The notes under the pieces are model-generated. The model was not told the DNA's origin. It saw only the letters and a program-made list of their open reading frames with translations, and ran no database searches. Shown here piece after piece: positions 37,501-49,167 of a stretch of 64,000 nt of DNA. The position numbers were made by a program, and so were the translations under genes. Each line of letters begins with the position of its first letter. The first letter of the stretch is position 1. Source of the DNA: Cochliopodium minus. Lineage: Eukaryota > Discosea > Himatismenida > Cochliopodiidae. The stretch spans positions 57,755 to 121,754 of the forward strand of contig JAMYWO010000130.1 of assembly GCA_024220525.1 (NCBI GenBank), in the 5' to 3' direction.

Positions 37501-40500
37501 TGTCAAGAAAATATGTGAAAGAGAATTCATTATGTTTGCTTTCCACCCAATTGTTTCCATTTTGAAGATGCGAAGATAAATCATTAAAAAGTTTGATGCA
37601 TTCCTTTCTGTATCTTGTTTCATATCTTCCTGTTTCAGTAAAAATCCAGTCAACAAACTTGGAGAGATCAGAATGCAATCTTCTTCCAGTATGTTGTTTG
37701 AGAAAAGTGTTTTTATTTTTGATGACCATCTTTGATACTAACTTTACAGCCAAAACAGCTTTTTCGAGAGTTCCCAATGAAGGCTCATCTCTGTCACAAA
37801 GTTTCAAAGTGAACAAACAATTATGAAGCATTTCCAATCCAAAGATACTCACCAAAAGTTTGTGTTTCCTAAAAGTGTCAAACATTTCAATTATTGTCAA
37901 CGAAGATCCAAGTCTTTTATAAGGGCTTGGCTGATGAGAAAGGCTGTAAAGTCTTTTAAGTAGAGATTTGATGTTGAAAGGGTTTTCTGGGTTCTTTTGG
38001 TTGTCAGAGTGTTGTGTTTTTTGTTCGTAGTGATAGATTGAAGATCTCAAAAATTCCGACAAACATTTCGAGCTGAATTGACGAAGAGATCCAGACTCAT
38101 TACCAACTGCATCGACAATTGCATCCAAGAGCGACATTGTTTCAAGATTTTCCGATTTTTTGTTACTTGTAAACCAGTTTATGAGTTGGTAGATCAAAGG
38201 TTCGAAGAGTTGTCTGGTGATAGTTTCCACATCTGTGGCCAATCTCAACAAAACGGGAAAAACTTTTGTGTAGATGTTGTGGAAAGGAGTCTTAAAAAAA
38301 AAATTGAATAAATAATATAATCAAAAAATTTTTGATTGGAAAAAATTTTACTGCTTGTGTTTGGGTATCTCTTCTTGGGTTGTTTGCGTTGGTTCCAACC
38401 ATGAACAAGATCAAAGAGTGCAACAATTCACAAGCAGCCACTTTGGTTTGTCTATCGTTGGCTTTTTCTGCAAGAGTTATGATACGAGGCAAAACTTGAT
38501 CGAAATAGATAGAGGGTTTCATATCGTACAATGGAAGTTGGAATTTGATTCTTTCGATTGTATCCCAAGCAATATCTTGGTTGGTAGTTTCAACATCAGA
38601 TAATATGTCATTGTTCAAAGATCCTAATTTTCCTAAAAATCGAAGGATTTTGAATTGAAATTCTGTGGATTTGTTTTTTTGATTTGAGATTTGAAAGGTG
38701 ATCTTTTTGTTGGCTCCTACTTCAGCCCTCTTGAACTTTCTTTTGGATGAACTTTCAAAAGATTCTTCGCTTTCAATGTGTAATTTCAAAAAATCATTCA
38801 AGTTTGGTAGAATTTCATTCATATGAGGAGAGATAACATTAGGGATGGATTTCAACCATTTCTCTAAAGAGTACAAAGCTTTTTCTGCAATCGAAATGTA
38901 GAAACTAGATGAAAGACCGATCTTGAAAGCTATTTTGAAGCAAGGTACAATCTGGACAAATGATACAAGTTGTTTTGGCAAACTGAGAATCAACTCGATC
39001 GAAGAGCTCAAAAGTTCATCCTTTTGACTTTGCAACTTTAAGCACAACTCTCCAACAAACTTGGAAAATAGCACAAAGCAAATTTGAGAAGCACTTTCAT
39101 CTATATTCTCTTTTGGTAGAGTATCTTTGTTTAGATTGCCAATAGAAGCAAAGTAGTCGAGCTCCTCGGCCAAGTTCATCACCATTGTTAATAACTTGTA
39201 AAACCCAGTGACAAAAGGGAATTCGTTGGACTTTTGAATCAAAAGTTTACCAAAAATGTAGATCCATCTTGTGAAAAATGATTTCTGCGTTTTATTCAGA
39301 ATGTATGTGGAAAAGCCAACCAAGTTTGAAAAGATCTCAAAATCTTTGATAACGTTTGGAACCACCATGTCAGTATGGACTTCGTTTGAAGTGGATTGAT
39401 TCTTGGTAGACAAATTTAACTTTTCAACAATAGAAATGATGCTGGTCAATAAATGATCATACACAATGGAATTCATTGAAGATATTGATTCTTTGCTGAA
39501 CTGTTCTCCTTCGAGTAGATTTACAGGTGAATCAAGGATGTTTATCCAAAGAGGGGCGTAAAGCATGAACAAAGGAGCAGATTGACTGCTTTGAAAATTG
39601 AAAGATTTGTTTTGTATAGTTGGCGCCTCTGTTAATGTTAGCGTCAACGCTTGGAACATGAATCTCGATAAAAGAGGTTTGAGAGATCCTTTGTTGTACA
39701 AGCACATGAATAACTTTGATATTGATCTAAAGTGATGAAATTTTTGGTTGTCAAAAAGGAAAATGAAAACTCCAAATACAGAAGCAATCAACTTTTCGAA
39801 ATTGACGATATAGCTCTCGTCTATGGTATCCAACTCTGCGACAATGTTAGCGAAAGCATAAATAAAACTTGGAAGATGGTGAGCTGTATTGACCAAGTTA
39901 TCATCAGTTGAAGACAATTCAAAAGTGCTTAGTTGGGAATTACTGTAGAAAAATCTATCACTCAAGTCGAAGAGCTTGTTCAAAACCTTTTTTAGTTCGT
40001 TCGTGCCAATGAACACTTTCATGGAAGGAGCAAAATACCCAAACCCTCTTACACCTACAGAAATGTCGTTGATATTCTGTGACTGATCAGATTCAAGGAG
40101 CTCGAAGAATTTCTTGATAAAAAAGGTGAATGTTTTCTTGTTGGATTCGACATTTCTTTCTTCGGAACAAATTTCAGAGGCGACTACCTTGAAGAAGGAG
40201 TCCAATGCTTTAAAACCAAGGTTTCTCACTTCTTTGTTGTTATATTTACAAAGTGCAGAAACACGAAGAAACATTTTTTCACTGTCCTCGGTGAGATATT
40301 GTCTGAGCAAGAAAGAATGTTTGTTGATGAATTTCAATCCAGATCTAGGGATATCATATCTTGCCAAATCTTTTGGAGGGGTAATCGCAAGAACGATGAA
40401 ATTGTATACCATCTGAACATTGTTTGGATTTTGAATGAAATCTCCAGAAAAGTTTATCAAGAATGAGCAAAGACCTTCCAATCCTCCTGCTATCACTTGC

Positions 40501-41208
40501 ATTTGTGGTTCTTTTGATTTGAATTGCTTGGTTAATGCTTCTATATAGATTTGAAGGAGGGTCTTTGATTTATCATACATCACAACTGGATAATATTGAG
40601 CAAATAAACCCAATATCTTCAATATTTTTGCACTCAACGTTTGTGATATACGCGTCAAGTTGTATTGATTCAAGAATATGTTTGTCATATCATCCACATT
40701 CAATGATATCGCATCCAACGATGCTAGTTTCAAATCCAAAATTTTTATTATCGGATCAAATATTGCTTGTTTTACTGTATTTGATTGATCCACTTTGAAA
40801 ATGGAAATGCAAATGTTTTTAATCTCTATAGCATATTCAGATATCTTATCTTTGAAGAAATCTATGAATTCTGCAATCAAAATCAAAAGGGCTTCCCTAG
40901 GTTTCACAAGATCCTTATTATAACCAACAATAGGTGTTTTCTCAAGAAATTTCAGAATATTATTATTTGATTTGAACAATAGGAAGGTATATATCGCTTT
41001 TTATTTGGAAAATATATAAAAGTGAATGAAAAATTGCGCAAAAAAATAATATTTGGTTAAATTTACGTATATCTTCTTTGGTTGAATTCTCAAAACATAG
41101 AGTCTTAATTTCTTGAATTATGGATAAAGGATTTTCATTCTCTGGATCAATATTTGTTGTGGTGGTAAAATTGTTTAATTTCTCAAGAAGTTTTTCAAGA
41201 TTATCCAT
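28569..41208 (-). CDS. PRKDC: DNA-dependent protein kinase catalytic subunit (DNA-PKcs)
   Basis: Four exons (complement): 41067-41208, 38352-40996, 32056-38290, 28569-31999; 12,453 nt and 4,150 residues (human 4,128). Most of the length is helical-repeat solenoid, then the FAT region, the PI3K-like kinase domain (about residues 3,650-4,110) and a FATC tail. The kinase has an intact catalytic loop GIGDRHLENF (about residue 3,940) and IDFGHAFG, so it is not the inactive TRRAP. DNA-PKcs-specific matches are TATQFLPIPELIPFRLT, MEIFVKEPLLDW and the end AIDPNILGRSYIGWSPF. It joins DNA ends with Ku in non-homologous end joining. The coding region has no frameshift, which shows that local sequence quality is good. 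Confidence 0.96.
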
Positions 41209-41715
41209 TAAAATTTATCTCTTATTTTTTTTATATTTCTGCAAAAACTTTGATTTGAAAATATTTTTTTCTTTCATTAATTTTTTCCTTTAATTTTTTT
41301 AAATAACTTTATGATTTTAACTTTTTTAAAAATACCTTCTTTGGTATGAGAAATACTGGACAATTTTTCTTTATTGTGAAAGTTATTAGTTTAAATTTTG
41401 ATTCGAAATTTGAGATTGAATTTTAGAAAATTAAATCGAGTTCATCAATTAAATTTATATATTTAAAAATTCTCGAACACCTTCTCTCGATCCACTCGAA
41501 AACATGAATAAAAATACTTTTAAAGTGGATATTTAACTTTTTTAAAAATTCTTTTTTTTCTTTATCTTGTTAGATTATACGAAAGAAAAAAATTTGATTT
41601 GAAAAAAAGTCAGAACAAGATCAAAAAATTTTAATTGATTTGATCTCATTATCATAACAAATAAAATAAATAAAATATAATAAATAAAATTGTCTTTGAT
41701 TTATTCTCCCCAAAT
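41209..41715. promoter_or_regulatory. Bidirectional 5' region between DNA-PKcs and RGS-like genes
   Basis: 507 nt between divergent ATGs, AT-rich with several CTTTTTTAAAAA-like palindromic tracts (near 41320-41332 and 41528-41540). No exon or RNA gene is evident. Confidence 0.45.
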
Positions 41716-44700
41716 ATGAATGAAATTAATGAAAATAAAAGAAATTTGACTCTAAGTGGGAGAGACTTCATCTTTGCAGCTCGGGCAATTAAAGAAGTTT
41801 ATGTTTTAATTGATAAACAAGATATAAGTGTTTCGAAGAAGCTGACCTATCTTAATAAGCACAATATATCAAAAATTTTATTCATATTCTTCATGAAAAG
41901 AAATCAACTGGCAAATAACATTTTTTTATGGAATGAATTGCAATATTTGAAATCGAGTTTCCCAAAAACAGAAACAGAAAAATTGAAATCATTGGAATCA
42001 TTATATGCAACCTATTTTGGGGACGAATCAATATATAATTATTTCAAGAAAGCGAGAATAAATAGAGAAAATATTGAAATATTGGAAAATATAATCAAAA
42101 ACAAGGAGATTGAGGATACAGAAGTGATCAAAAAATTATTCAATTCTATGGAGAAGGAAATAGAAAAGGATATAGAGAAGATCATGCCAAAATTCAGTCT
42201 ATCAATTAAAGATGATTTGGAAATAGTGGAGAGTTTGTGTTCTTCATATAACAGAAAGATAGATAATATAAGGGTATCCAATCTTGATATTAACAAATCG
42301 GTCGATGAAAGATTGGAATATCTTGTAACTGATATGAAATTACTCACTATATGGAACGAAAATCTCATCATCAACGATTTGCTTTTTTATTTCCAAGTAT
42401 GGATGAAAATTCAAAGTTTCAGAAATACAAAGAATAGTCCAAGGACGATCAACAAATCATGCCACAATCTCCTTGTGGATATTCACAAAGATTTTGTCGC
42501 CCAGGATAAAATCAAACTCAGTTATACTCTATCCAAACATTTGGAGAACATTCAATCTATCGAAGACGATAAACTCAAATTACAATTTTTAAATGAAATA
42601 ACCGAACAAGTTAGGATTCTCTTTTTTTTCTATTTGAGCAAATTCACTACATTTGTAATTCAATTGGAACAAAGTATATCCATTTTTCCTTATATCTATA
42701 AATATAATATTCTATACCAACCCACATTAATTTATTTAAATGGGTTGTGATATTTTCTGAATTCTTTATTTATTGCATATTCAACATTTTTTCAAATTTA
42801 TTTCTCAAAATTCATAAAGATAAATGGATGCAAGAACTTTCATGCCCAGCTTTTAATCCATCCATGAAAATAAGCAATCTTGAAAGAGTAAATGTTTTTC
42901 ACATTAGATTTCTCTGAAACTAAAAAATTTATTATTAATTTTATCTTTATTTTTAGTTTTTGTTGGATGAAAAACAAACAGAATTTTTTATCTCTATATG
43001 TGATCAAGTCAAAAATTTGAGTATAGCATATTCAATGAATGGAGTCGATTTCTCACAATATTCTAAATTTTGGTAATATAAATTTTTATTATCTATATCA
43101 ACAATAAACTTCAATATACTCCAATAAATAAACATATGTAATCCATATCAAATATATTTTAGGTTTTCTGTACATTGGATGTTGATGGTGAATGATAAAT
43201 TTGGATTTTTCATTGAATTATTCCTCAAAAAAGCTCTAGAAAGAAATCTTCCAGGTAAATAATTCAATAATTAAATAATTTTCTTACCTTTATAAAAAAT
43301 TTAGATAAAAAAGAATGGCCGAATTTGATAAAGTATGATTTGCTTGTAGTTTTTGAACTGCTGAACACATTAGCAAAAGAAAGAATTAAAGACTCTAACG
43401 AAAAGGGATTCTTCTTGTCTATTCGCAAATTGGTGAAAAAGGTATTTGAACTAGATTCAACTGATCTAGAGACAGAAAATCAGTTTGAGCTTGGGAGAAA
43501 ATTGTGCAAATATGCCAAGTTTTTTATAGATAACTTAGAAAAAAATTTTGATTAGTAATTATTTTTAAGTTTAATATGTTTAATCTTTAATCTTTATTTT
43601 TTTTTTACAGCTACATGTTAGCTGTATTCAAAATGGCTTACAATATCCTACTCAAAAACAACGAAAAAAAGGCATGTGAGGAATTTTTGTCTCTCTTCTT
43701 GGTTGAAGTTGTTAAGCCAATAATATGTAAACCTTTATTGTCTAAGATTATCTCTTTTATTAAACTTTTTTTTTCCTAATAACAGGTAAACCTTCTACAT
43801 ACAAGCTTATCAAGTTTGAAACAAATATGAAAATATCTTTTTGTCTCGAACTAATTGCTACCACCATCCGCAACACTGTAACCCAGATTTTGTTCCCCGA
43901 GCAAAAGAAGAAGGAACATCATATCAAACAACTTAATTCTTTCATAAGTAAGAAAACATTGAAAATTTTTAAATCTATTTCTCCAATAATAATCTATTTT
44001 TGCTTAGCTTCTAATGATGGAAAAATTCAAGTCATTATGGATGGTTGGCTCTCCACAGAAAACAGTGTGATAGAGCAAAAGCTGGAAAAAACGTCGAAAT
44101 TCACCAATACAATCCAAAGAAAATCCTCTGAATTTGTGAAACTAAAGCTGTGCATTTACAACTATTGCGTCGCTTTTCGTTACGAAACAGAGATTCTGTA
44201 CAATACTTTGAATTTGGAGAAAGGGAGGGAAATGGGATCTTGGGACGAAGGTAAATAACAATTTATTTTTAAAAATTTAAAAACTTTTTTTTCTTCAGTT
44301 AATTTTTGGTTCTCAATTTTGCCCGATATGCAACTCGGAAAAAAGCTTCGTAGTATGGAGATGAAGGATTCTATATTCCATACTTTTTCAAGTTCAAACG
44401 CAAAAGACTTGAAAAGAACCCACAGTTTGCCTCCTTCAAAACTTCAACAACAAAATCCAAGTTTTAGAAACAAAAAAATAGAAAATTCTCCCATAATGAA
44501 CAAAGAACAAGTCAGGTATAATCAATTTCTTACTTTTGTCCAAATCTTCTTAACAATTTTTTTTTAGCCCGAAAAATTTTATTCATGAAAAAAAGTCTCC
44601 TTCCAGAGTTTCTCATTCCCCTCGCGACAAATCGAACAAACGAGCATCACAACGCGATCAACTCATGATCAAAGTTTTGAATGACGAAAAAGTTTCCAAT

Positions 44701-45112
44701 GCTGAAAAGTTGCTTCACATTTATCAAGTAAATAATAATTGCTTTATAACTTATTTTTGTTTAGTTAATTTCATCTTTTCTTTTGTTACAGCAACCCACT
44801 TGGACCAACGACTTTGTTTTGTGGATGCAGACTATGTCCAAGCACACTGGTGAGGAAGATCAAAGCCAACTTTTCTACATTTATTCAGAGTGTTTAAAGC
44901 TAAAGGAACATTACCTCCAGAGTACCAAGCACATCTATGAAACCATTGTAAATTCTAAAATCAATCTTAGTCAGAAAGTTATCTCTCCTCTTAAAATGGA
45001 TCCTAAACATATCACTGAGTTGTATGTGTTGCAGGGTCTCGAGAAGGAGTTAGAGGGAAAACTCATCCTCTTTGTCGAGAAATACATTAACAGTTTGAAA
45101 GAATCTATCTGA
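41716..45112 (+). CDS. RGS-like multi-exon signalling protein
   Basis: Eleven exons: 41716-42673, 42820-42887, 42957-43072, 43163-43254, 43305-43554, 43611-43726, 43786-43947, 44008-44250, 44299-44515, 44568-44727, 44792-45112; 900 residues. Near the N-terminus, KHNISKILFIFFMKRNQLAN NIFLWNELQYLKSSFP has the pattern of an RGS domain (conserved N, F/W, aromatic spacing), and the last ~100 residues (PTWTNDFVLWMQTMSKHTGE) have a similar look. The middle (EEFLSLFLVEVVKPIIC) is faintly RasGAP-like. RGS proteins speed GTP hydrolysis by G-alpha. A Ser/Pro/Lys-rich linker precedes the C-terminal part. Exon 1 could also be read to 42750, but only the GTATATCC donor at 42674 keeps phase. Confidence 0.75.
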
Positions 45113-45280
45113 TTTTTTCCTCTTTTGGTGTATTGTGTATGAAAAAAATCTTCTAATCTTTAGAAAAATTTATAATTTGACAATCTTAGTCATTGTTATG
45201 TGTTATTATTAAAATATTAATATTAATTCTTTAGTTTCTTTTCAAAAAAAAAAAAAAAAAATCGAAATTTTGATTTAAGA

Positions 45281-46909
45281 ATGCTTTTTTTCATTCTTAT
45301 TTTCTTCTCTCTTGCCATTTTTGCCCTTTATTTTCGAAATTGGTATAATAATAATCCAAAAAGAAATTCTAGAAGGAAAAAATGTCAAGCCATGATCCAA
45401 ATAGTCGAAGGTAAAATTTAAATTTAAAATGTAAAATTAATAAAATCACTGTACTTTGATTAGGGGATGGACAAATTGATTTGAAAGGTAATATAATAAA
45501 AATTAATTTTTAGGACTAAAAGAAATCGAAATATATTTTTTTCATTCTTAGGAGCTACTTTGTCAATTGGTCTGAAAGGAACAGAAGAGAATAAGTACCA
45601 TCATTCTAAAACACTTGATAAAAATAAAAATATAGATGAAAACTTTACAGTGGATCTCAAAAACGATAACTTTGTCATTGAAAGTAATTTTCTTTTGAAA
45701 TCATATTGTTTTTTTTTTTAAAAAAAAACAAGTTCTCGCTAAAAGAGGCAACAAGAGATTAGCAAGTGCAGAAATTAGGGGGAAAGACTTTGTTGAAGTT
45801 AATGAGACTTATGACAAATGGATAAATTGGAGTGGAAACAAAGGAAAATTAAATGTACCATGTTTTTTAAAATTTTATTTTGATTTAAATAGTTTTTCAA
45901 AAGATCAAAGCTGGAGTGTTTGAGGAAAGTTTGGCCAAGGAAGTTGGTTACAGCATTTTAAGTGAAACAAAATTTTTCAAAAGTTGCGTAAACTTGGAAG
46001 AAAGGGATTACGTAGTCATATTGGACCAAAGTGGCTCAATGGATTGTAAGATCAAATCAATCAATTGGTTTAATTTTTTGATCTTAAAAAAAATTTTCTT
46101 TGAATAGGCAAGGATGGTAAAACAACTAGGTGGAGAACAGCACAAAAAGCTTGCGGGTTTTTTTTTTTTGAATTAAATTTGTATTTATTGTTAAAAATGT
46201 TTTTAACTAGAACTTTGGCTCCTTTTGTCTGTAAAGCTGATACGTAAGAATTGTTTTTTTGAAAAAAAAAAAACTTGTTTTATTTTTTTTATTTTAGGGA
46301 TGGAATAACACTTTACCTTTTTAATGACTCTTTCAAAAAGTTTGAAAATGTGAAAAACGAAAATTCAGTAAAGAAAATATTTGAAAAAGAGAGTCCTGGT
46401 GGAAGTACTGACCTCGCACTAGTGCTAAAGGATGCTTTTTCCTCTCACTTTAAAGGATCAAAGCCGACTACCATCTTGGTCATCACTGGTAAAAAATCAA
46501 GTAAGAAAACTAAATTTTATTTAATCTTTGAAAGATGGAAGCCCTGATGAGTAAACATTTTCTCTTAAAACCTAATATTTCTTTTCATTCATACTATTTG
46601 TTTTTAAAAACAGTGCCGGGGCAGTACGTAATTGTATTGCAAACACATCCAATAAATTAGAGAAGGATTCTGATCTTTCCATAACTTTCATTCAAATAGG
46701 TAATCCACAAAAAAAAAAACAAACAATCCAACCAAAAAACAAAATTATAATTATTCTCTTTTAAAGGAAACGACGGTGGTGCTTCTCGTTTCTTACAAAA
46801 CTTGGATGATAACCTCAAATGTAAATTTGATATTGTTGATACTGTCACTTACGAAGAATTTAATGGGATGAGTTTTGATGCTCTCATTGAGAAATCCATC
46901 AATGATTAA
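45281..46909 (+). CDS. Membrane-anchored C2-like / vWA domain protein
   Basis: Eleven exons: 45281-45410, 45464-45487, 45552-45683, 45733-45854, 45904-46045, 46108-46156, 46211-46243, 46298-46488, 46535-46550, 46614-46699, 46767-46909; 355 residues. An N-terminal hydrophobic anchor (MLFFILIFFSLAIFALYF) is followed by a C2-like beta domain (FVIEILAKRGNKRLASAEIR) and a vWA domain with a complete MIDAS: DQSGSMD, GGSTDLALVL (Thr) and VITDGSPDE (Asp). The order C2-vWA recalls copines, but there is one C2-like unit and a membrane anchor instead of two C2 domains. vWA domains bind protein ligands through a metal ion. Several exons are very short (16, 24, 33 nt). Confidence 0.85.
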
Positions 46910-46957
46910 TTGCAAAATTCATTAAAACAATTATAATTATAAAAATTAAAAAAAAAA

Positions 46958-49116
46958 ATGAACAAAAAAATAGAAGAAATAAAGGTGAAATTCAAATTTC
47001 TTTAATTATTTCATTTTTGAATATTTCTTCAAGATTATCTTATTGGGTATTACAGTATTACATCATCTTTTTTCTTCAAAATTTTGAATAGAGTATTTTC
47101 TTAATTTAGGGAAGGTGGGATTGGAGCCAAATCTGCATGTGTAATTAGATTTATGCAGAATATATTTATCAATGGTGCTTATATTTTAAAAGAAATTTTA
47201 ATCAAAGCAATTTTTATTTTGATCACTCACATTAATAGAATATGATCCCACAATTGAAGACAACTATAGAAAACAGATAAAAATTGATGATGAGACAATA
47301 ATTCTCGACATAACCGATACAGCAGGGTAATTAAAAATAAATGATCAGATTTGATCTGTCAATAATCAAAATCTTTTTTCAACATTTTATATTATTTTGG
47401 AAAACTCAATAAAATTAAAAAAAGACAAGAAGAATATAGCGCAATGAGAGACCAGTGGGTGAGACAAGGAAATGCATTTCTGTTGGGATTCTCTGTTACT
47501 TCTGAAAATAGTTTCATTAACATGTGTCCCTTTTTTAATAGCATCAAGAATTTAAATAATTCAAGTTGCAATGAGTGTAAAAATGGAAAAAAAAAAAATT
47601 GATTAATACAAAGTAAAAAAAAAGGTATCATGGCTATAATGGGAAACAAGGGTAACAAAAAAAAAAAGAAAAAAAATTTACATTAAACATTCTTAAGATT
47701 TACCTTCATTTGACAATTCTTAAGATTTCATTGACAAAAATAACTTTTTAAAAAAAATTTTGATTAAAAAATTTGTTAATAGTCGACTTGGTGGAAGAAA
47801 GGAAGGTTTATGAATGTGAGGGAAAGGCGTTCGCAAGGATGTTGGGATGTGAATACTTTGAAACTTCCGCTAAAACGGGTCAGAACGTTTCGGAAAGCTA
47901 CTACAACGTGGTGAGGGAGTACAGAAAGTCGGTTAGAGAACCCAACTACCTCCTCAACAAAAAAAACAGAAAAAGAAACATTTCATTGATAATAGGGAGG
48001 GGTTGGTTGAGTTTTTTGTCCTCTATGTTTTCTCCTGATTTTGGGAGTTTTGAAGTCCCCGAAATCAATCAAAATTTGAAAAATGTTTGGACCTTAATTT
48101 TTTCTTATTTGGTAGATGAGAGATCTTTAAGAATTAAAACTAAATTGGTTTGTAAGTATTGGTGCCATTTGATCTCCACAAGTTTTCCTTTGGGATTAGG
48201 TCAGTCTAGGTTCAAGATGAAAGCATTCGAGACCAACAGAGGTTGTGCTTTGCTGGTAGATTGGTCGAGCCCTCTTTATTTCGATAATATCGTGGAATGT
48301 ATTGCTTTTGTTGATGTTTCCGAGTTTTCTCTTAAATTCGATTTGACACGAACTTATGTAGACCTGGCCAAAGAATGGCTTCACAACAAATCTTACAATC
48401 CTTTGCCAGTTACTGTTGTTCTCCACAATTTTTCACAACTCAAAAAAAATATCGAAAAGGGAGCCACAACACACAAGAATTTTAAATTGGGAAATTGGGT
48501 TCAAAATCGAAAATATATTTCAAAACAATTCGGTAGTTATCATACAATTGAGATTGATGATTTTTTGTCGAAAGAAAATTTGAGTTTGTTATTCAAAGAG
48601 TTTCCCTTGCTTCGTTCCAAATTCATTTCGAATTCTGGTGAGATTGTGTCGTCTGACTGTAAGAACTCCAATTTCGACATGATTCTTGTTTGCAATTCCC
48701 CCAAAAAAATCCCTTTTTACCTTCAACAAGCGACTTTATTTGTAAAAAATCTATCCATAAGGGATGTAAGGGAAGAAAACATGCAAATAAACAAAGTTAT
48801 CCAAAAAAATAAAGAAGAAATCAAACTTCCTGTTCAAGATTTCACCATTGATATGATTTTAAACAAACTAAAAAACGAATGGACAGGCAAAATCAATTTT
48901 ACTAACTCCAACAATTTTGATTTAAAAGTTAATATTGTTGGATCCATTCCTTTTCAAGCTGAAAAATCTTCTTTTAATTTGAAAAAGAATTATTCTTTTC
49001 CGCTCGAAATAAAGATTACAGGTCAGAAGATAGATGGTGCTTTTTTTGTAGCAAGAATGAAAAAGACTGCCTTCACTAAAACTAGAATATTTTTAAAGCT
49101 CATTTGGTGTGATTGA
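46958..49116 (+). CDS. Ras-family GTPase fused to an F-box region; one-base frame break at the P-loop
   Basis: Exons: 46958-46984, 47034-47046 (13 nt), 47110-47174, 47239-47326, 47425-47576, 47625-47651, 47783-49116. Encoded: [76 protein letters not shown]. The last exon carries Ras helix 5 and, without interruption, an F-box-like segment ([31 protein letters not shown]) plus ~330 further residues. There is no CAAX box (end KLIWCD). Exon 2 to exon 3 is one base short of frame in a GGG run, and the P-loop has an extra Ala (GEGGIGAKS). About 568 residues if repaired. Either an assembly indel or a recent mutation. Confidence 0.82.
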
Positions 49117-49167
49117 AAGACAGTTTGTCTTATAAATGGATAAAAATTTTTATTAAAAACTCGATTA

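Noticed and set aside
28569-41208. TRRAP/Tra1 as identity of the giant PIKK
   Set aside because: The catalytic loop and DFG are intact and the C-terminal sequence follows DNA-PKcs; TRRAP lacks kinase residues.
47092-47092. Possible 1-nt exon (AG|A|GT) that would repair the Ras frame
   Set aside because: It would need a 17-nt downstream intron, far below the ~45-nt minimum seen in this window, and it would put Glu in place of the P-loop Gly.
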